A stretch of 64,000 bases of DNA, from assembly GCA_013339765.2 (NCBI GenBank), contig CM023448.1, forward strand, positions 115,732,100 through 115,796,099, written 5' to 3'. The notes under the pieces were generated by a model, which saw only the letters and a list, made by a program, of their open reading frames with translations, was not told the origin of the DNA and ran no database searches. Below, one piece after another: positions 1 through 8,950 of this stretch. Each line of letters opens with the position of its first letter. Position 1 is the first letter of the stretch. The position numbers were made by a program, and so were the translations under genes. Origin of the DNA: Haemaphysalis longicornis (lineage: Eukaryota; Arthropoda; Arachnida; Ixodida; Ixodidae).

Positions 1-1242
1 AGGCGCAGCGATCGCGAAGCTCGAGGCGTATAGGTTGTATTCACTGGCGTTCCATGCTTGCGGGCACCCATGAGCATGCGCCACCATGCTGTTGCCCAAG
101 CATCTGTGTTGCTAAGGCGACGCCGCACTGGTAACGTCGGGCTGCACGAGATGGCAGTACTAGTCCGTGATCGCGCCCGATAAAGCACAGCACATGACAA
201 CAGCGAGCTTTTCGATGCTCCAAACTGTGCCCCACCGAACGCGAAGTAGTACTTCGACGCCAAATGCTGTTACTAGCAGCACCCTACGACCTACTTATCG
301 CCAGACACTATTGACATTGTCGCACGACTAGGTAGAGCGGTAAGAAGCTTCCGAGCCTACGTATGACTGCAACTGCGTCGTGATGGACCAAGTCGCGTGC
401 GTATGCAAGTGAAAGCCGATTACCACTCGAGTTCTGTCACCTGTTCAAGGACAACAACACAAATATTGTTGCCGAAATTTTGCCGCCCGGAAGCCAAACT
501 TAAGGGATTTGTTTCAAAGGTCGCTTGCGGTTCGCCAGCGCTTGTGCCGGCTGGGAAGTGCGAGCACGGCACGGCTCGGGAGACGGCCTGGCGTGCACTA
601 GCTGCTACGCTACCATCGTATCGAAATCGGCGTACGCGTGAAACATTTGTTCAAAACCATTATTTGTTTTTTGTACTCAACCACGCATTAGAAGGCACTT
701 GTGACAACCGGGGTAGCAGGCAACTGCAGCGTATACGCCTCTTGCGCGCCGTGTATCTTGCGTTCGCAAGCGCGGTTTCATTCTCCGGGGATGCGACATG
801 CTCGAGGGCAAGTACAGCGCTACCACTTTATGTGAGCGGGATTAATAATTTATCTGTTGGCGCCACTTCCCAGAATCTGGTTGCAACGCGGCAGACGAAT
901 TCACGCCTGTGCTTTTTCTGCGAGATGCTGGCGAAAAGCGCATGGGAGGGCACAGTGGGCACTGTCATGGCGGTTTTTAGTGTTGCCAAGCGAAGAAATT
1001 GCCAGCTAAACCTTACAGTGAATATCATCTATAGCACAGCAACGATCGAAATCATGGGTGAGCCTATTTTGTGCAAATATTCAGGCTTTCATTGAGCTTT
1101 CAAAAGGTTTTCAAAAGGCTGGCGTCCGGTGTCCGCAACAGCGAAACGGCTTCTAGACCCACGTCCTCGAAGCGTTCCATAGCGCCAGGCGTCCCATAGC
1201 ACGCGCTTAAACTAGCCAGTAGAAAAGGTGGGCCCCCAATAC
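1..1242. other. Unclassified sequence, no supported gene
   Basis: I see no recognisable domain or repeat here. The longest open frame (397-1095, plus, 232 codons, first ATG at 403) has no motif I recognise, mixed composition and no clear splice or polyadenylation context. It may be chance or a decayed element. Confidence 0.3.
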
Positions 1243-1380
1243 ATGGTGTCAAAAACGAGCAGTGGTGCAACTCGTAGGAGGTCGATCGTAGCCATTCGAA
1301 AGCGTAAGGCGGAAGCAGATCGCGAAGCAAATCGTCTCAAGCAGAGGAAAGACGAAGCCCCTCCAGAACGTAGGGCGTAA
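1243..1380 (+). pseudogene. Short basic Arg/Lys/Glu-rich ORF, remnant
   Basis: A 45-codon frame opens at an ATG at 1243 and stops at TAA 1378-1380. Its second half is a charged run with the pattern RKRKAEADREANRLKQRK followed by PPERRA. This resembles the arginine/glutamate-rich repeat segments (STPR-like) found near the N-termini of some arthropod repeat-encoded proteins. Only about one and a half units remain, so the family assignment is tentative. It lies just upstream of a MITE and has no identifiable downstream continuation. Confidence 0.25.
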
Positions 1381-1410
1381 GCAAAGCATCTCAGGCGTTC
1401 AGTTGGACAT

Positions 1411-1573
1411 TAGAGAGTTTTAGCTGACCGTTTTAGCTGACCGTTCGGCGGCCCGCTCAGCGCAACCGGAGCCAATGCCGTTCGCGGCCTAGCACGCCAC
1501 GCATGCGCAATGGCACCCCTGCTTGCTATCGGAGCGGAGCGGACCGTGAAAAACGGTCAGCTAAAACTTGCTA
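1411..1573. mobile_element. MITE with about 20-bp terminal inverted repeats
   Basis: The left end contains GTTTTAGCTGACCG at 1417-1430, immediately repeated and continued at 1431-1445. The right end carries AACGGTCAGCTAAAAC at 1552-1567, its exact inverse complement. The inverted match extends outward to TAG at 1411 and CTA ending at 1573 with two mismatches. The interior (about 120 bp) is GC-rich and non-coding. The target duplication could not be fixed; TA is possible. The left terminal motif is tandemly doubled, which suggests slippage or a small internal duplication. Confidence 0.6.
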
Positions 1574-1870
1574 TTGACGCTTTCGCATTCAGAACCATTA
1601 AGAAGTGCTTGCGTGTCCTCGGATTTTTTTTTTTTTTTTTGCCGAATAGAAAACGTCTTTTTGTTCCAAGATATTATTGAACGGTTACTAGTTGGTGCAT
1701 GCGGTTTTGCAATGTGAGCGCGTTATTTAACTCACTGTTTCACGAGTGATTTCTTCTGAGATTTCGTGGGGCCGTTGATCACACAGGGCCCCCGCGTCGC
1801 AATGGCGGCCTCGGGACGAAGTTCATTGGTAGGGTCCCCGAGTGCGGCCATATTATTGTTCAGGACGCAC
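1574..1870. other. Non-coding spacer with poly(T)
   Basis: An 18-T run lies near 1627-1640. No gene or repeat boundary is recognisable. Confidence 0.4.
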
Positions 1871-2112
1871 TACAGTCAAACCCGATTATAACGAACCCGA
1901 ATAGAGCGAATTATGCTATATATCGAACAAAGAAAGATCAGTTACGAAAATACATGCGAAACATATTCCTTATAACGAAGCTCACATCTGATATATCGAA
2001 CTCGGCGCGCCTAGAATTGCCGCCAAAATGCATAGTCTCGGAGCGGCGATTGAGATGTTGACTGGCCGCGATGGAGATGTTGAGCCTCCCATGAGGCGAC
2101 GTGACTCCCGGC

Positions 2113-2557
2113 ACTTTCCGTAACTGTTTCCGACGCGCCTGATTCACGATTAAACCCTCCAAGTCAGCGAGTCCGGACCAAGTTGGAAGCATCGATGAAG
2201 AGAAGAGCGCGCCAACGTTCCTGATGTTGTGCTGAAAGGAGTGCCGAGGATTGCGTGAGTGTCGACGACGACGTTGCCTTCAATGTGAGCCTCTCGGACA
2301 CCGACACCATCACCGATGTCATGGCTGCTGACGCTGCTGGAGGCACCGAAGAGGCGGAGGATGTCGCGAGTGGAAGCCGTCCGATGATTAATGAAGCGCT
2401 TTCGGCAGTCAATGTGCTCCACCAATATTGCTTCGATATTGAAGGACACGGACTGCAACTGGTGAAAATGACGTCTCATGTAGAGAATGCTGTGCTAGTT
2501 GACGCCGCCAAAACGAAAGTGAAAACAAGAATCACCGCTTTTTGGGAAAGTAGGTAG
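2113..2557 (+). pseudogene. Tigger/pogo transposase C-terminal remnant
   Basis: At 2113 a frame reads TFRNCFRRA then a stop, matching the conserved xxxNCFRKAGF element near the end of the Tigger DDE domain. Further on, in another frame (2255-2557), an acidic linker is followed by a helical segment and the closing motif TKVKTRITAFWE, equivalent to the QxKITDFF terminus of pogo-family transposases. The two parts are joined by frame changes and stops, so no functional enzyme is made. The catalytic aspartates lie in the deleted part. The position between TA-flanked inverted repeats confirms the assignment. Confidence 0.65.
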
Positions 2558-2666
2558 CTACAGCGGAAAGTAGCTTTATTGCTTGCAATAAATAGATAGT
2601 TTGGTGTATGGTAATGACATACTTTATTGTGTTCATTTCTGCATGCGGGGATGGCAGGAGGACGGG

Positions 2667-2689
2667 GGGGGGGGGGGGGGGGGGGGGGG
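2667..2689. repeat. Poly(G) tract
   Basis: A run of about 23 G inside the pogo element 3' region. Such runs are prone to sequencing error and can form G-quadruplexes. Confidence 0.8.
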
Positions 2690-2805
2690 TCCCGCGTATT
2701 GCGAACTCGTAACTAAAAACTCGTTATAGGCGGGTTCGGCTATTTCGAACTATTTGGATATATCGTGGCGCATATTGCAGTTCGCTATAACCGGGTTTGA
2801 CTGTA

Positions 2806-3428
2806 TATGCCTAGCGCACACGAAGGCCTGAACTGACTGCGCACCTCTAGTGCAGTCCTAAGCGCGATCGTAGCTTACCGAGCTTTAGAGAGTCAAGAAT
2901 GCCCATGCACATAATATACGGCTGTCCGCGGACGGAAAGCCCCGCGCACGCATTCGAAATCGGCGAGAGGAAAAATGAGCCGACAAGAGCCGCAACCGCG
3001 TATAACAGGCCGTGCCAGCCCATGGCGCGGTAGCCAAAGTGGCACTCAGCCAAGCGGCGGACGGCTCGCTTCAAACGAGCGTCAACTTCCTCATCCCATT
3101 AGGGCTGCTGCAGGGGAGGGAAAGGAGACAGCGGCGGTCTCCCGTTAGGCCGCGTCCAAATGGATGATGGCTATACGCACAGTTCGCCTCGCTTTCTTCT
3201 GCGCAGCTTCCGCCGAGCTGATGCGCGAAGAGCCAACCGCTCCATTCTACGCCGCTGAATGCAGTTCGGGCACGCTCAGGGCAAATGACGTCGGCGTGGA
3301 CGCTAGAGCTTCACCCCAAAGCTTTGGAACACAAACTGCGTATCCGCGAGCCCCGCGATGCCGCGCATGCGATGAGCCGTCTGCAAGTTGGTTATTCTCT
3401 CCCTGCAGTACAATATTTAAATAGCTGT
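2806..3428. other. Unclassified spacer between pogo element and LTR element
   Basis: No recognisable gene, repeat or RNA. Overlapping short frames on both strands look like chance in GC-rich DNA. Confidence 0.4.
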
Positions 3429-3621
3429 TGTGGACAACGTTCAGAGAGGCAGAGGGGGAGGCCGTCGTCAAAGAAAAGCACATATATTTATATTATGTAC
3501 AGGGAACCGTTCATCTATGCAGCCATCTCGACGCCTCGCTTGGTCGTCTTCTTCCTCATCGCCCATGGGTCTGTTGCGCGTGCTGCTTGCATCGTCTTCA
3601 TCGTCGTCGAAAGTTCCAACA
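3429..3621 (-). repeat. 3' LTR (left copy, complete)
   Basis: Begins TGTGGACAAC and ends TTCCAACA. It aligns over its full length with 5236-5284 plus 8325-8474, with scattered substitutions and one or two single-base indels. The minus strand is the sense strand, judged from the primer binding site and polypurine tract. Confidence 0.8.
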
Positions 3622-3632
3622 TCTTCCCGCCC
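3622..3632 (-). promoter_or_regulatory. Candidate polypurine tract
   Basis: The minus strand here is purine-rich (GGGCGGGAAGA) directly before the 3' LTR, where plus-strand DNA synthesis of LTR elements is normally primed. Confidence 0.55.
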
Positions 3633-5218
3633 CACAAGAGTCCGTTTGAGTGGTGATGTTGTTGGTAAATTTGCCGTTCGTGTCCAGCCGGTGTCCGATT
3701 TCGTTCTTTTTCCGTATCTTCGGTCTTCGCTTTCTTCTGCACTTTGCCTTTCTTCTAACTTTCGATCTGTGTTTTTCCATAATGGCTACGTCAAGGGATG
3801 AGTTAGAGGCATAACGTTTCCGGTAGTCAAGAATGCGCACTGGCTTCAGGTGTAGTTTCAGTGACGTCTTGCATGTGCACCTAACACAATGTCCTCCAAG
3901 TTTCTTCCACAACGTACCACAACGTCTTCCAGGTTTCTTTAATTTCCGAATTCGTTTAGTGGCCTGTGTTTTCGTCGACGTCATCATGATCGCGGCAGCG
4001 TCCTTCTTTGATCTCTTTCCTGGAGATGTGCGGCATTTTACAGTAGCGCTTTGGCCGATGCGAAGGTGCTTGATCGCCGTTAAGTGGTCCGAGTTATCAC
4101 GAAGAGCGCGTTTAGACAGTTCGTATCTTGTGGCACTTCCATCGTGTGGTTGTAGCTGTTGCACTTTTGTCTCGGTTGTAGGGCTCCCACAGTGGCCACT
4201 CTTTTCCCAGCCACACACTTCCGAATCCTGGCCACGCCTGTCTCTTAGTGATGACTGTGCATAATTGTCCGCTGTAGTTGTCTCTACCTTAGTAAGTAGT
4301 CCGCCAGCATCCAGAATCTCATGTTCTCTTTTGTGAATGTCCTTCTGCACACAGTCTGCACCATACCTTGTGTCCACAGGGAAGGTCGCAAGAACCTCTG
4401 GCGCGTTGGATTCGCCGTTAATGCCTTACGAATCCGGACCGTCCTCGTCATTCACGACATCCTCTTTCGGTTCTGATGAAACCGATTTCGGTAACTGGAT
4501 GACTTTATGACTTTCTCTTCGTTGCGGATATAGTGAATGCAGTACCATGGCATATCCAGGTCTGAGCGAAGGGGGAAAAGTTGTCTGGCGTATCTCTTGT
4601 GAATCCTCAAACAAGTCGTTCAGAAAGGCGCATGAGGTCGCTGATGCAAGTGAAGCAATCATGTTTGGAGATCCTTGGGGTCTAACAACGGTTATTGGAA
4701 TTCCCATCGATGACGAAGTAATTTGTGGGTCAAGAGTTCCGTTATTCTCCCCGTGTCCCTTGCTTTCACTTGTACTCTTCGATTCGTCTATTGGTCGGCG
4801 TTGCTTTCTGTCTTGATTTTCTAGAAATGACTCCTGTGGGGGGCCTCCATTTCGTCCATTAAGTCTCCGTTGAAGTGAGTCAATTATTCTGTGAGCTTGT
4901 TCGATAGACTTCAGAGCCTCGTTGTGTTGGCCGTCAATTGTGCTTTCGTAAGCCAGGGCTTCCAGCTTCTCCCTGATTCCAGCAAGTCGGTCGGCGCTAT
5001 GCTGGAGCCTGGCAGACGAAACGGCGGCCTCGACGTCCTTGGTTTGCTCCGAGTTTCCGTTATTTCGGTTATGACTTCCGGTTGAAGTCGAGAAGGCTTT
5101 TCTGAACAATCCAGAGCCGGTTCCGCTGTCTCGACGCCTCCTCCTCGCTTCGGGGTGAGCATGGCGGTCGAAGAATTGAATTCGGCTGCATGGCTCACCT
5201 CGTCGTGTCGCTAGACGT

Positions 5219-5235
5219 CCCGGGTTTCGGTACCA
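5219..5235 (-). promoter_or_regulatory. Candidate tRNA primer binding site
   Basis: Directly after the 5' LTR the minus strand reads TGGTACCGAAACCCGGG, complementary to a tRNA 3' end finishing in ...TACCA. The tRNA species was not identified. Confidence 0.65.
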
Positions 5236-5284
5236 TGTAGACAACATCCAGAGAGTCAGAGGGGGAGGCCATCGTCAAAGAAAA
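5236..5284 (-). repeat. 5' LTR, inner fragment
   Basis: Matches the first 49 bp (plus-strand reading) of the complete LTR at 3429-3477. The match stops in an A-run, after which unrelated sequence begins. Confidence 0.7.
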
Positions 5285-7460
5285 AAAAAATGGAAAAAAT
5301 AAAATGTTCCCTACAAAAATAAAAGCAACCTAAATAAAAACGGGAACAACCCTGCACCAGCTGTGCTATAGCAGGTTAATGCCGATCAGAAAAATAAAAG
5401 AACGGGAAGCCGAAGCTCCAAAGCCTTTTGGAAAAAAATGCCAATGGGTTACAAAAAGAAAAGAAAAATTGTGAGGCTTTTGCTTGCTCGGCTGGAAAAC
5501 AACGCAACAGAGCACCCACATGGAGTTGAGTCATGAACGGAAGGCGAGGAGAAAGTGCCTCAGATAACACACTCCGAACCAACCCTCCACGCCCACTGTT
5601 CTGCCATACCGGCCAAGCCCTCCATACATCACCGAAAAGAAAGACGTGCAGCGCACAGTCCTCCCCCCTCTCCCCAAAATATAAAGCACAATAATAACTA
5701 CAAAGTCGCGAAAAAGTCCCTAAATATTCCCAATAGACCCCCGCCAACCACCCCAAAACATCACAGTCTGCCGACCGCAATGTCCTGCACCAGGAACCGA
5801 ACACCGTTCGCCAAGTCGCCCACAAGCGCGCCCCACAACACGGTCCCCACTGCCAACAAGAAGCACAAGTCCGTTCCCACACTCCACTAGCGCAGAGTTC
5901 AGAGTGCGCAGTTAAACTCAAAGTCCATGCGCAAGTCCAATCAGCTTAGAAATCCATATGTAGAGCCGCAACGGTTCCCCATGCGCCGCTTCCGGGACCA
6001 GCCACAACGAAGCGGTGTCCCAGGGCGCCACTAAGCACCGCCGAGATAAGCCCCGGCAACACCGGTGGAGCTGTAGCATAAGAGTGGCGCGGAAAGAGCG
6101 TCACTCCCCACGACGCAGTTCACCGTCCCGGGAGCTCCACCTCCAAGGATATCTGCAAATAAATAAAGAAACGAAAACCCAGCCCCAACAACCTACGGAC
6201 AGGGGGATCAAGGCACCCAACGATCTCGATTTCCGAAGCTGTTTAGTCGCTGTTGCAACAGTAACTATAAGAGCAACTCAACAGAAGCACATGGTAGCAA
6301 ATCCGAAAAAAAAAAGATTTATCTCCCTCGTTTCAAAATGGAAAGTACCAAAACGTTGGACAATCTCTCCATATTTAGGAAACATACCCTGGAGAAGAAA
6401 AAAAACAGAGAGAAAGAAGCCACCTGTAATACAAATTTCAATCCGTCAGCATAATGGACGTGGGGCACATGTCTAAGCGATATAAAGGCCGGTAGACATG
6501 TTGCCCGACAATCTGCAACAGTGCCTCAAAACGCCGTCGATTCCCGTATGAAGTGGTTGAACGAAGTAAGCGAGAGAAAAAGAGATATGCTGGACAATCT
6601 CTACCCGCGGGCCACACTACCCCCTGCGAGAAAAGTCTGATGCCGGCCAATCTCTACCCATGACAAACTACCACAGGACTGTTCAGAGCATGTCCTATTT
6701 GCAACTGAAACATGCCATTAAGGGGAAGCATGGACTACATCAAAACAAGGCTATATTGCTAGGTAATTTTCGTCTCCGCATCCCACCAGACCAACCACGC
6801 ACTCCTAGCATCAGAGCCGCAGCTAGAATTTTACATTTAAATACCCTCCGTCCTTGTAGCCATGAGCACACACCACTGTATACGATGAAATGAAAAATGA
6901 GCCCTGCTGGCAACCCAACACCACCTCCAATATACAGTCCACAGTTTGTGTGGAACTATACTGAGATTTAGGACACCATCCACGTGATTCCCAACATCGA
7001 TAGTCATCAGAAGGCAAACACCGCGCGCTCGAGCCGATGCGGAAAGACCCAGGGCCGGCGGTTAAGGCAGGAAAGAGTTGGCGCTGCCAACATATACCAC
7101 ACACCCGCAACCCTTCCACGTACGAACCGCTGCTCAATGAGCATTACGGCGGGCAGAGATCTCCCTCCGCTAGGCGTTAGCCTAACGCGTCACGTGGAAA
7201 AGGTGATTGGGCAGAGCACCATCGAGTCGACTACATATAGTAGCCTCATGGTAACTGCCGGGACCAAGTGCCCATGGCTGAAAATTGCCTTCAGAGGGGC
7301 CGCCAGCTCAAAAAAGGCCAGTCATTGTGATTCCCGCAAGTACGTACCAGCGCCCTAGAGGCTAACTGGAGGGCAGAGAGCTCCCTTCGAAGGGTGAACC
7401 CCTTCGCGTCACTTGAAGATCACAGTGGCAAATCTAAGCGCCGGCCGGTGAGTACCCAAC
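5285..7460 (-). mobile_element. Inserted block: probable 3' region of a truncated RNase H LINE
   Basis: This lies between the two halves of the 5' LTR and downstream (minus sense) of the LINE coding end at 7461. It has no recognisable coding. It contains A-rich ends near 5285-5340, several copies of a motif like GGACAATCTCT (about 6358, 6591, and a variant at 6642), and a pair of hairpin-bearing direct repeats at about 7150-7210 and 7368-7428. I would expect a poly(A) at its left end on the minus strand, but the plus strand is A-rich there, so the left boundary may belong to another element. Confidence 0.4.
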
Positions 7461-8296
7461 TCAAGTCGGGACTGGATCCGTCAAGGGCATATGGCTATTA
7501 ATATGACGCACCATAGCGCGCAGTACCTCTACTGCCTGTCGACTCATCAACAATGCCGGGTAACCACGAGGATGGAATTCATAATTGCATTCAGACGCCA
7601 ATTGGTCGCGGAAATATTTTGTTCCAGCACAACTGAGCATGTAGTGATCAATGTTCAAGCACTCGGCTCCACAAAAACACTGGCATGAAGGAAGGAGGGA
7701 GATCCGATGAAGACAGAAAATGACTTGTCGAGGCGGGGGGAAATCTGGCGGGAGCCGAAGGACGTCAGGGACCCATTTGAATAACTCCGTGTCACGATGC
7801 AAAGATGTCCACTCTATTGACCAACGCTTCCAACTTTCGGCATTTAGGATAGATCTAACAACCCGTTTGGAGCGCTGGCCAGATCTCAGCGTTCCCACAG
7901 TGCTTGCTCGCACAGCGAGATGGTCCGCGAGCTCATTCCCAAAAAGGCCTCTGTGGCCCTTAACATGATACAAACGAACACGTAGTCTATTTGAAAGCCG
8001 GAAACGAAATAGTTGCTTTAAGTGATGCACATCCTCACTTTTGGTAATGAGCGAACTCATAGCAGATAATAAGGATAAACAGTCCGTCTAGAAGAAGAGC
8101 GTCGATTGCCTCCGAAGCCGAGGAAATGAATGAAAGCCTCCCGAAGTGCTGCACCTCAGCGGTTATAGGCAACCAATAGCGGGAACGATCTTGAAACGCT
8201 TGGCCACTAACAATCTACCCGTCTGAAGAGAATGCGACAAACGCAGCTCCAGCGGACACAACCAGAAAAGAGCCATCCGTATAAAGTGCACGCCGG
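7461..8296 (-). pseudogene. RNase H and zinc-knuckle C-terminus of an I/R1-like LINE
   Basis: On the minus strand from 8296, RNase H type I motifs appear in order: LYTDGSF (first catalytic Asp), LPITAEV (Glu), then in the open part (from 8060) YHVKGHRGLFGNELADHLA carrying the His and the final Asp. A Cys/His cluster follows (CQCFCGAECLNIDHYMLSC), typical of the C-terminus of RNase H-bearing non-LTR retrotransposons. An in-frame TAG after FSSDG and frame changes inactivate it. Nothing upstream of RNase H remains, so the copy is 5' truncated at about 8300 where LTR sequence resumes. It sits inside the right LTR, so it arrived after the LTR element or the two were joined by rearrangement. Confidence 0.75.
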
Positions 8297-8324
8297 GGAA
8301 CCTGGCCATGGCTGGCCATGGACC

Positions 8325-8474
8325 GGCATAATATATTTATATTATGTACAGGGAAACGGTTCATCTATGCAGCCATCTCGACGCCTCGCTTGGTCGTCTT
8401 CCTCCTCATCGCCAATGGGTCTTGTTGCGCGTGCTGCTTGCATCGTCTTCATCGTCGCTCGAAAGTTCCCAACA
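8325..8474 (-). repeat. 5' LTR, outer fragment
   Basis: Matches 3476-3621 of the complete LTR (from ATATATTTATATTATGTACA through the terminal CCAACA). Flanking sequence after 8474 is unlike that after 3621, which fixes the LTR edge. Confidence 0.75.
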
Positions 8475-8761
8475 GCTGTCATATTTGGCAGTGCAGAATA
8501 AATTGATAGGCGAGTGGTCGCGCTTACAAGACTTTCCGTTATGTGAGTTCTATAAATGTACTCTTACTATATGGTATCATCAATCCTGGTGCATTTTTAA
8601 TTTAGTATTTTAGGGGTATTCAGACCAAAGTGAAACTGGTGGTGATGCTTACATTGTTAGGTAGTACTTTTTGAGTTGCAGCTTGAAATCCTGTTGATCA
8701 TTATTAATGCTGCGTCCAGTAGTGACCATAGTGGCGCTCACCACTCGTTTATGGTACTGAG
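8475..8761. other. Unclassified spacer
   Basis: AT-rich, no gene or repeat recognised. Confidence 0.4.
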
Positions 8762-8775
8762 ATTGATTGATTGAT

Positions 8776-8817
<42 letters not shown>

Positions 8818-8950
8818 TGATTGATTGATTGATTGATGATTTGAATTGATTGTAGGGTTTAACGCACCGACGCAACGCAGGCGATGAGGCGCGCCGTAGT
8901 GGAAGGCTCGGGTAATTTTGACATCTGGGGATCTTTAATTTAGGGTCGTG
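8762..8950 (-). mobile_element. tRNA-related SINE, 5'-truncated, with (CAAT)n tail
   Basis: In plus orientation an ATTG tetranucleotide tract (about 8763-8850) precedes a body containing GGGTTTAACGC, GCCGTAGTGGAAGGCTC and CTGGGGATCTTTAA. Read on the minus strand this is the 3' half of a SINE I recall as abundant in ticks, ending in CAAT repeats. The tRNA-like head with A and B boxes is absent. A related head-bearing copy lies at 55591-55706. Confidence 0.65.

Larger units (their letters stand above)
1873..2803 (+). mobile_element. Internally deleted pogo/Tigger-type DNA transposon
   Basis: The left terminus CAGTCAAACCCG (from 1873) is the inverse complement of CGGGTTTGACTG ending at 2803, and the match extends into a TTATAACGAA / TTCGCTATAA core. 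Both ends are bordered by TA (1871-1872 and 2804-2805), the target duplication expected of the Tc1/mariner-pogo superfamily. At 931 bp it is well short of an autonomous Tigger element, which is normally above 2 kb. Remnants of the transposase 3' half are present in plus orientation; the DNA-binding and catalytic DDE portions are missing. Confidence 0.8.
3598..5247 (-). pseudogene. Single long reading frame of the LTR element, unknown protein, one internal stop
   Basis: On the minus strand an ATG at 5247, inside the last 12 nt of the 5' LTR, opens a 273-codon frame that ends in TAA at 4426-4428. The same frame continues after that stop without any other interruption for 16 codons and then 259 more, ending at 3598 inside the 3' LTR. 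In total about 550 codons occupy the whole internal region. The N-terminal half has a basic run (EARRRRRD), a predicted helical section (RLAGIREKLEALAYES) and Ser/Asn/Gly-rich linkers. The C-terminal half is strongly basic (KKPGRRCG, KVRRKAKCRRKRR). I see no CCHC knuckle, protease, RT or integrase motif and cannot name a family. A gag-like or nucleic-acid-binding role is only a guess. Confidence 0.6.
3429..8474 (-). mobile_element. Non-autonomous LTR retroelement, right LTR interrupted
   Basis: Two direct copies of a 193-bp repeat that begins TGT and ends ACA bound a 1,614-bp internal region. The left copy (3' LTR in the element's orientation) is 3429-3621. The right copy is split into 5236-5284 and 8325-8474 by about 3 kb of other DNA. 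On the minus strand the sequence next to the 5' LTR is TGGTACCGAAACCCGGG, a good primer binding site because tRNAs end in CCA. Just before the 3' LTR there is a purine-rich stretch (minus strand of 3622-3632). There is no room for reverse transcriptase, RNase H or integrase, so it would depend on another LTR element. The internal frame is described separately. Confidence 0.75.

Noticed and set aside
5376..5921. 181-codon minus frame rich in Trp, Phe and Cys
   Set aside because: Composition reflects an A/C-rich plus strand; no domain, and it lies in the non-coding tail of the inserted block.
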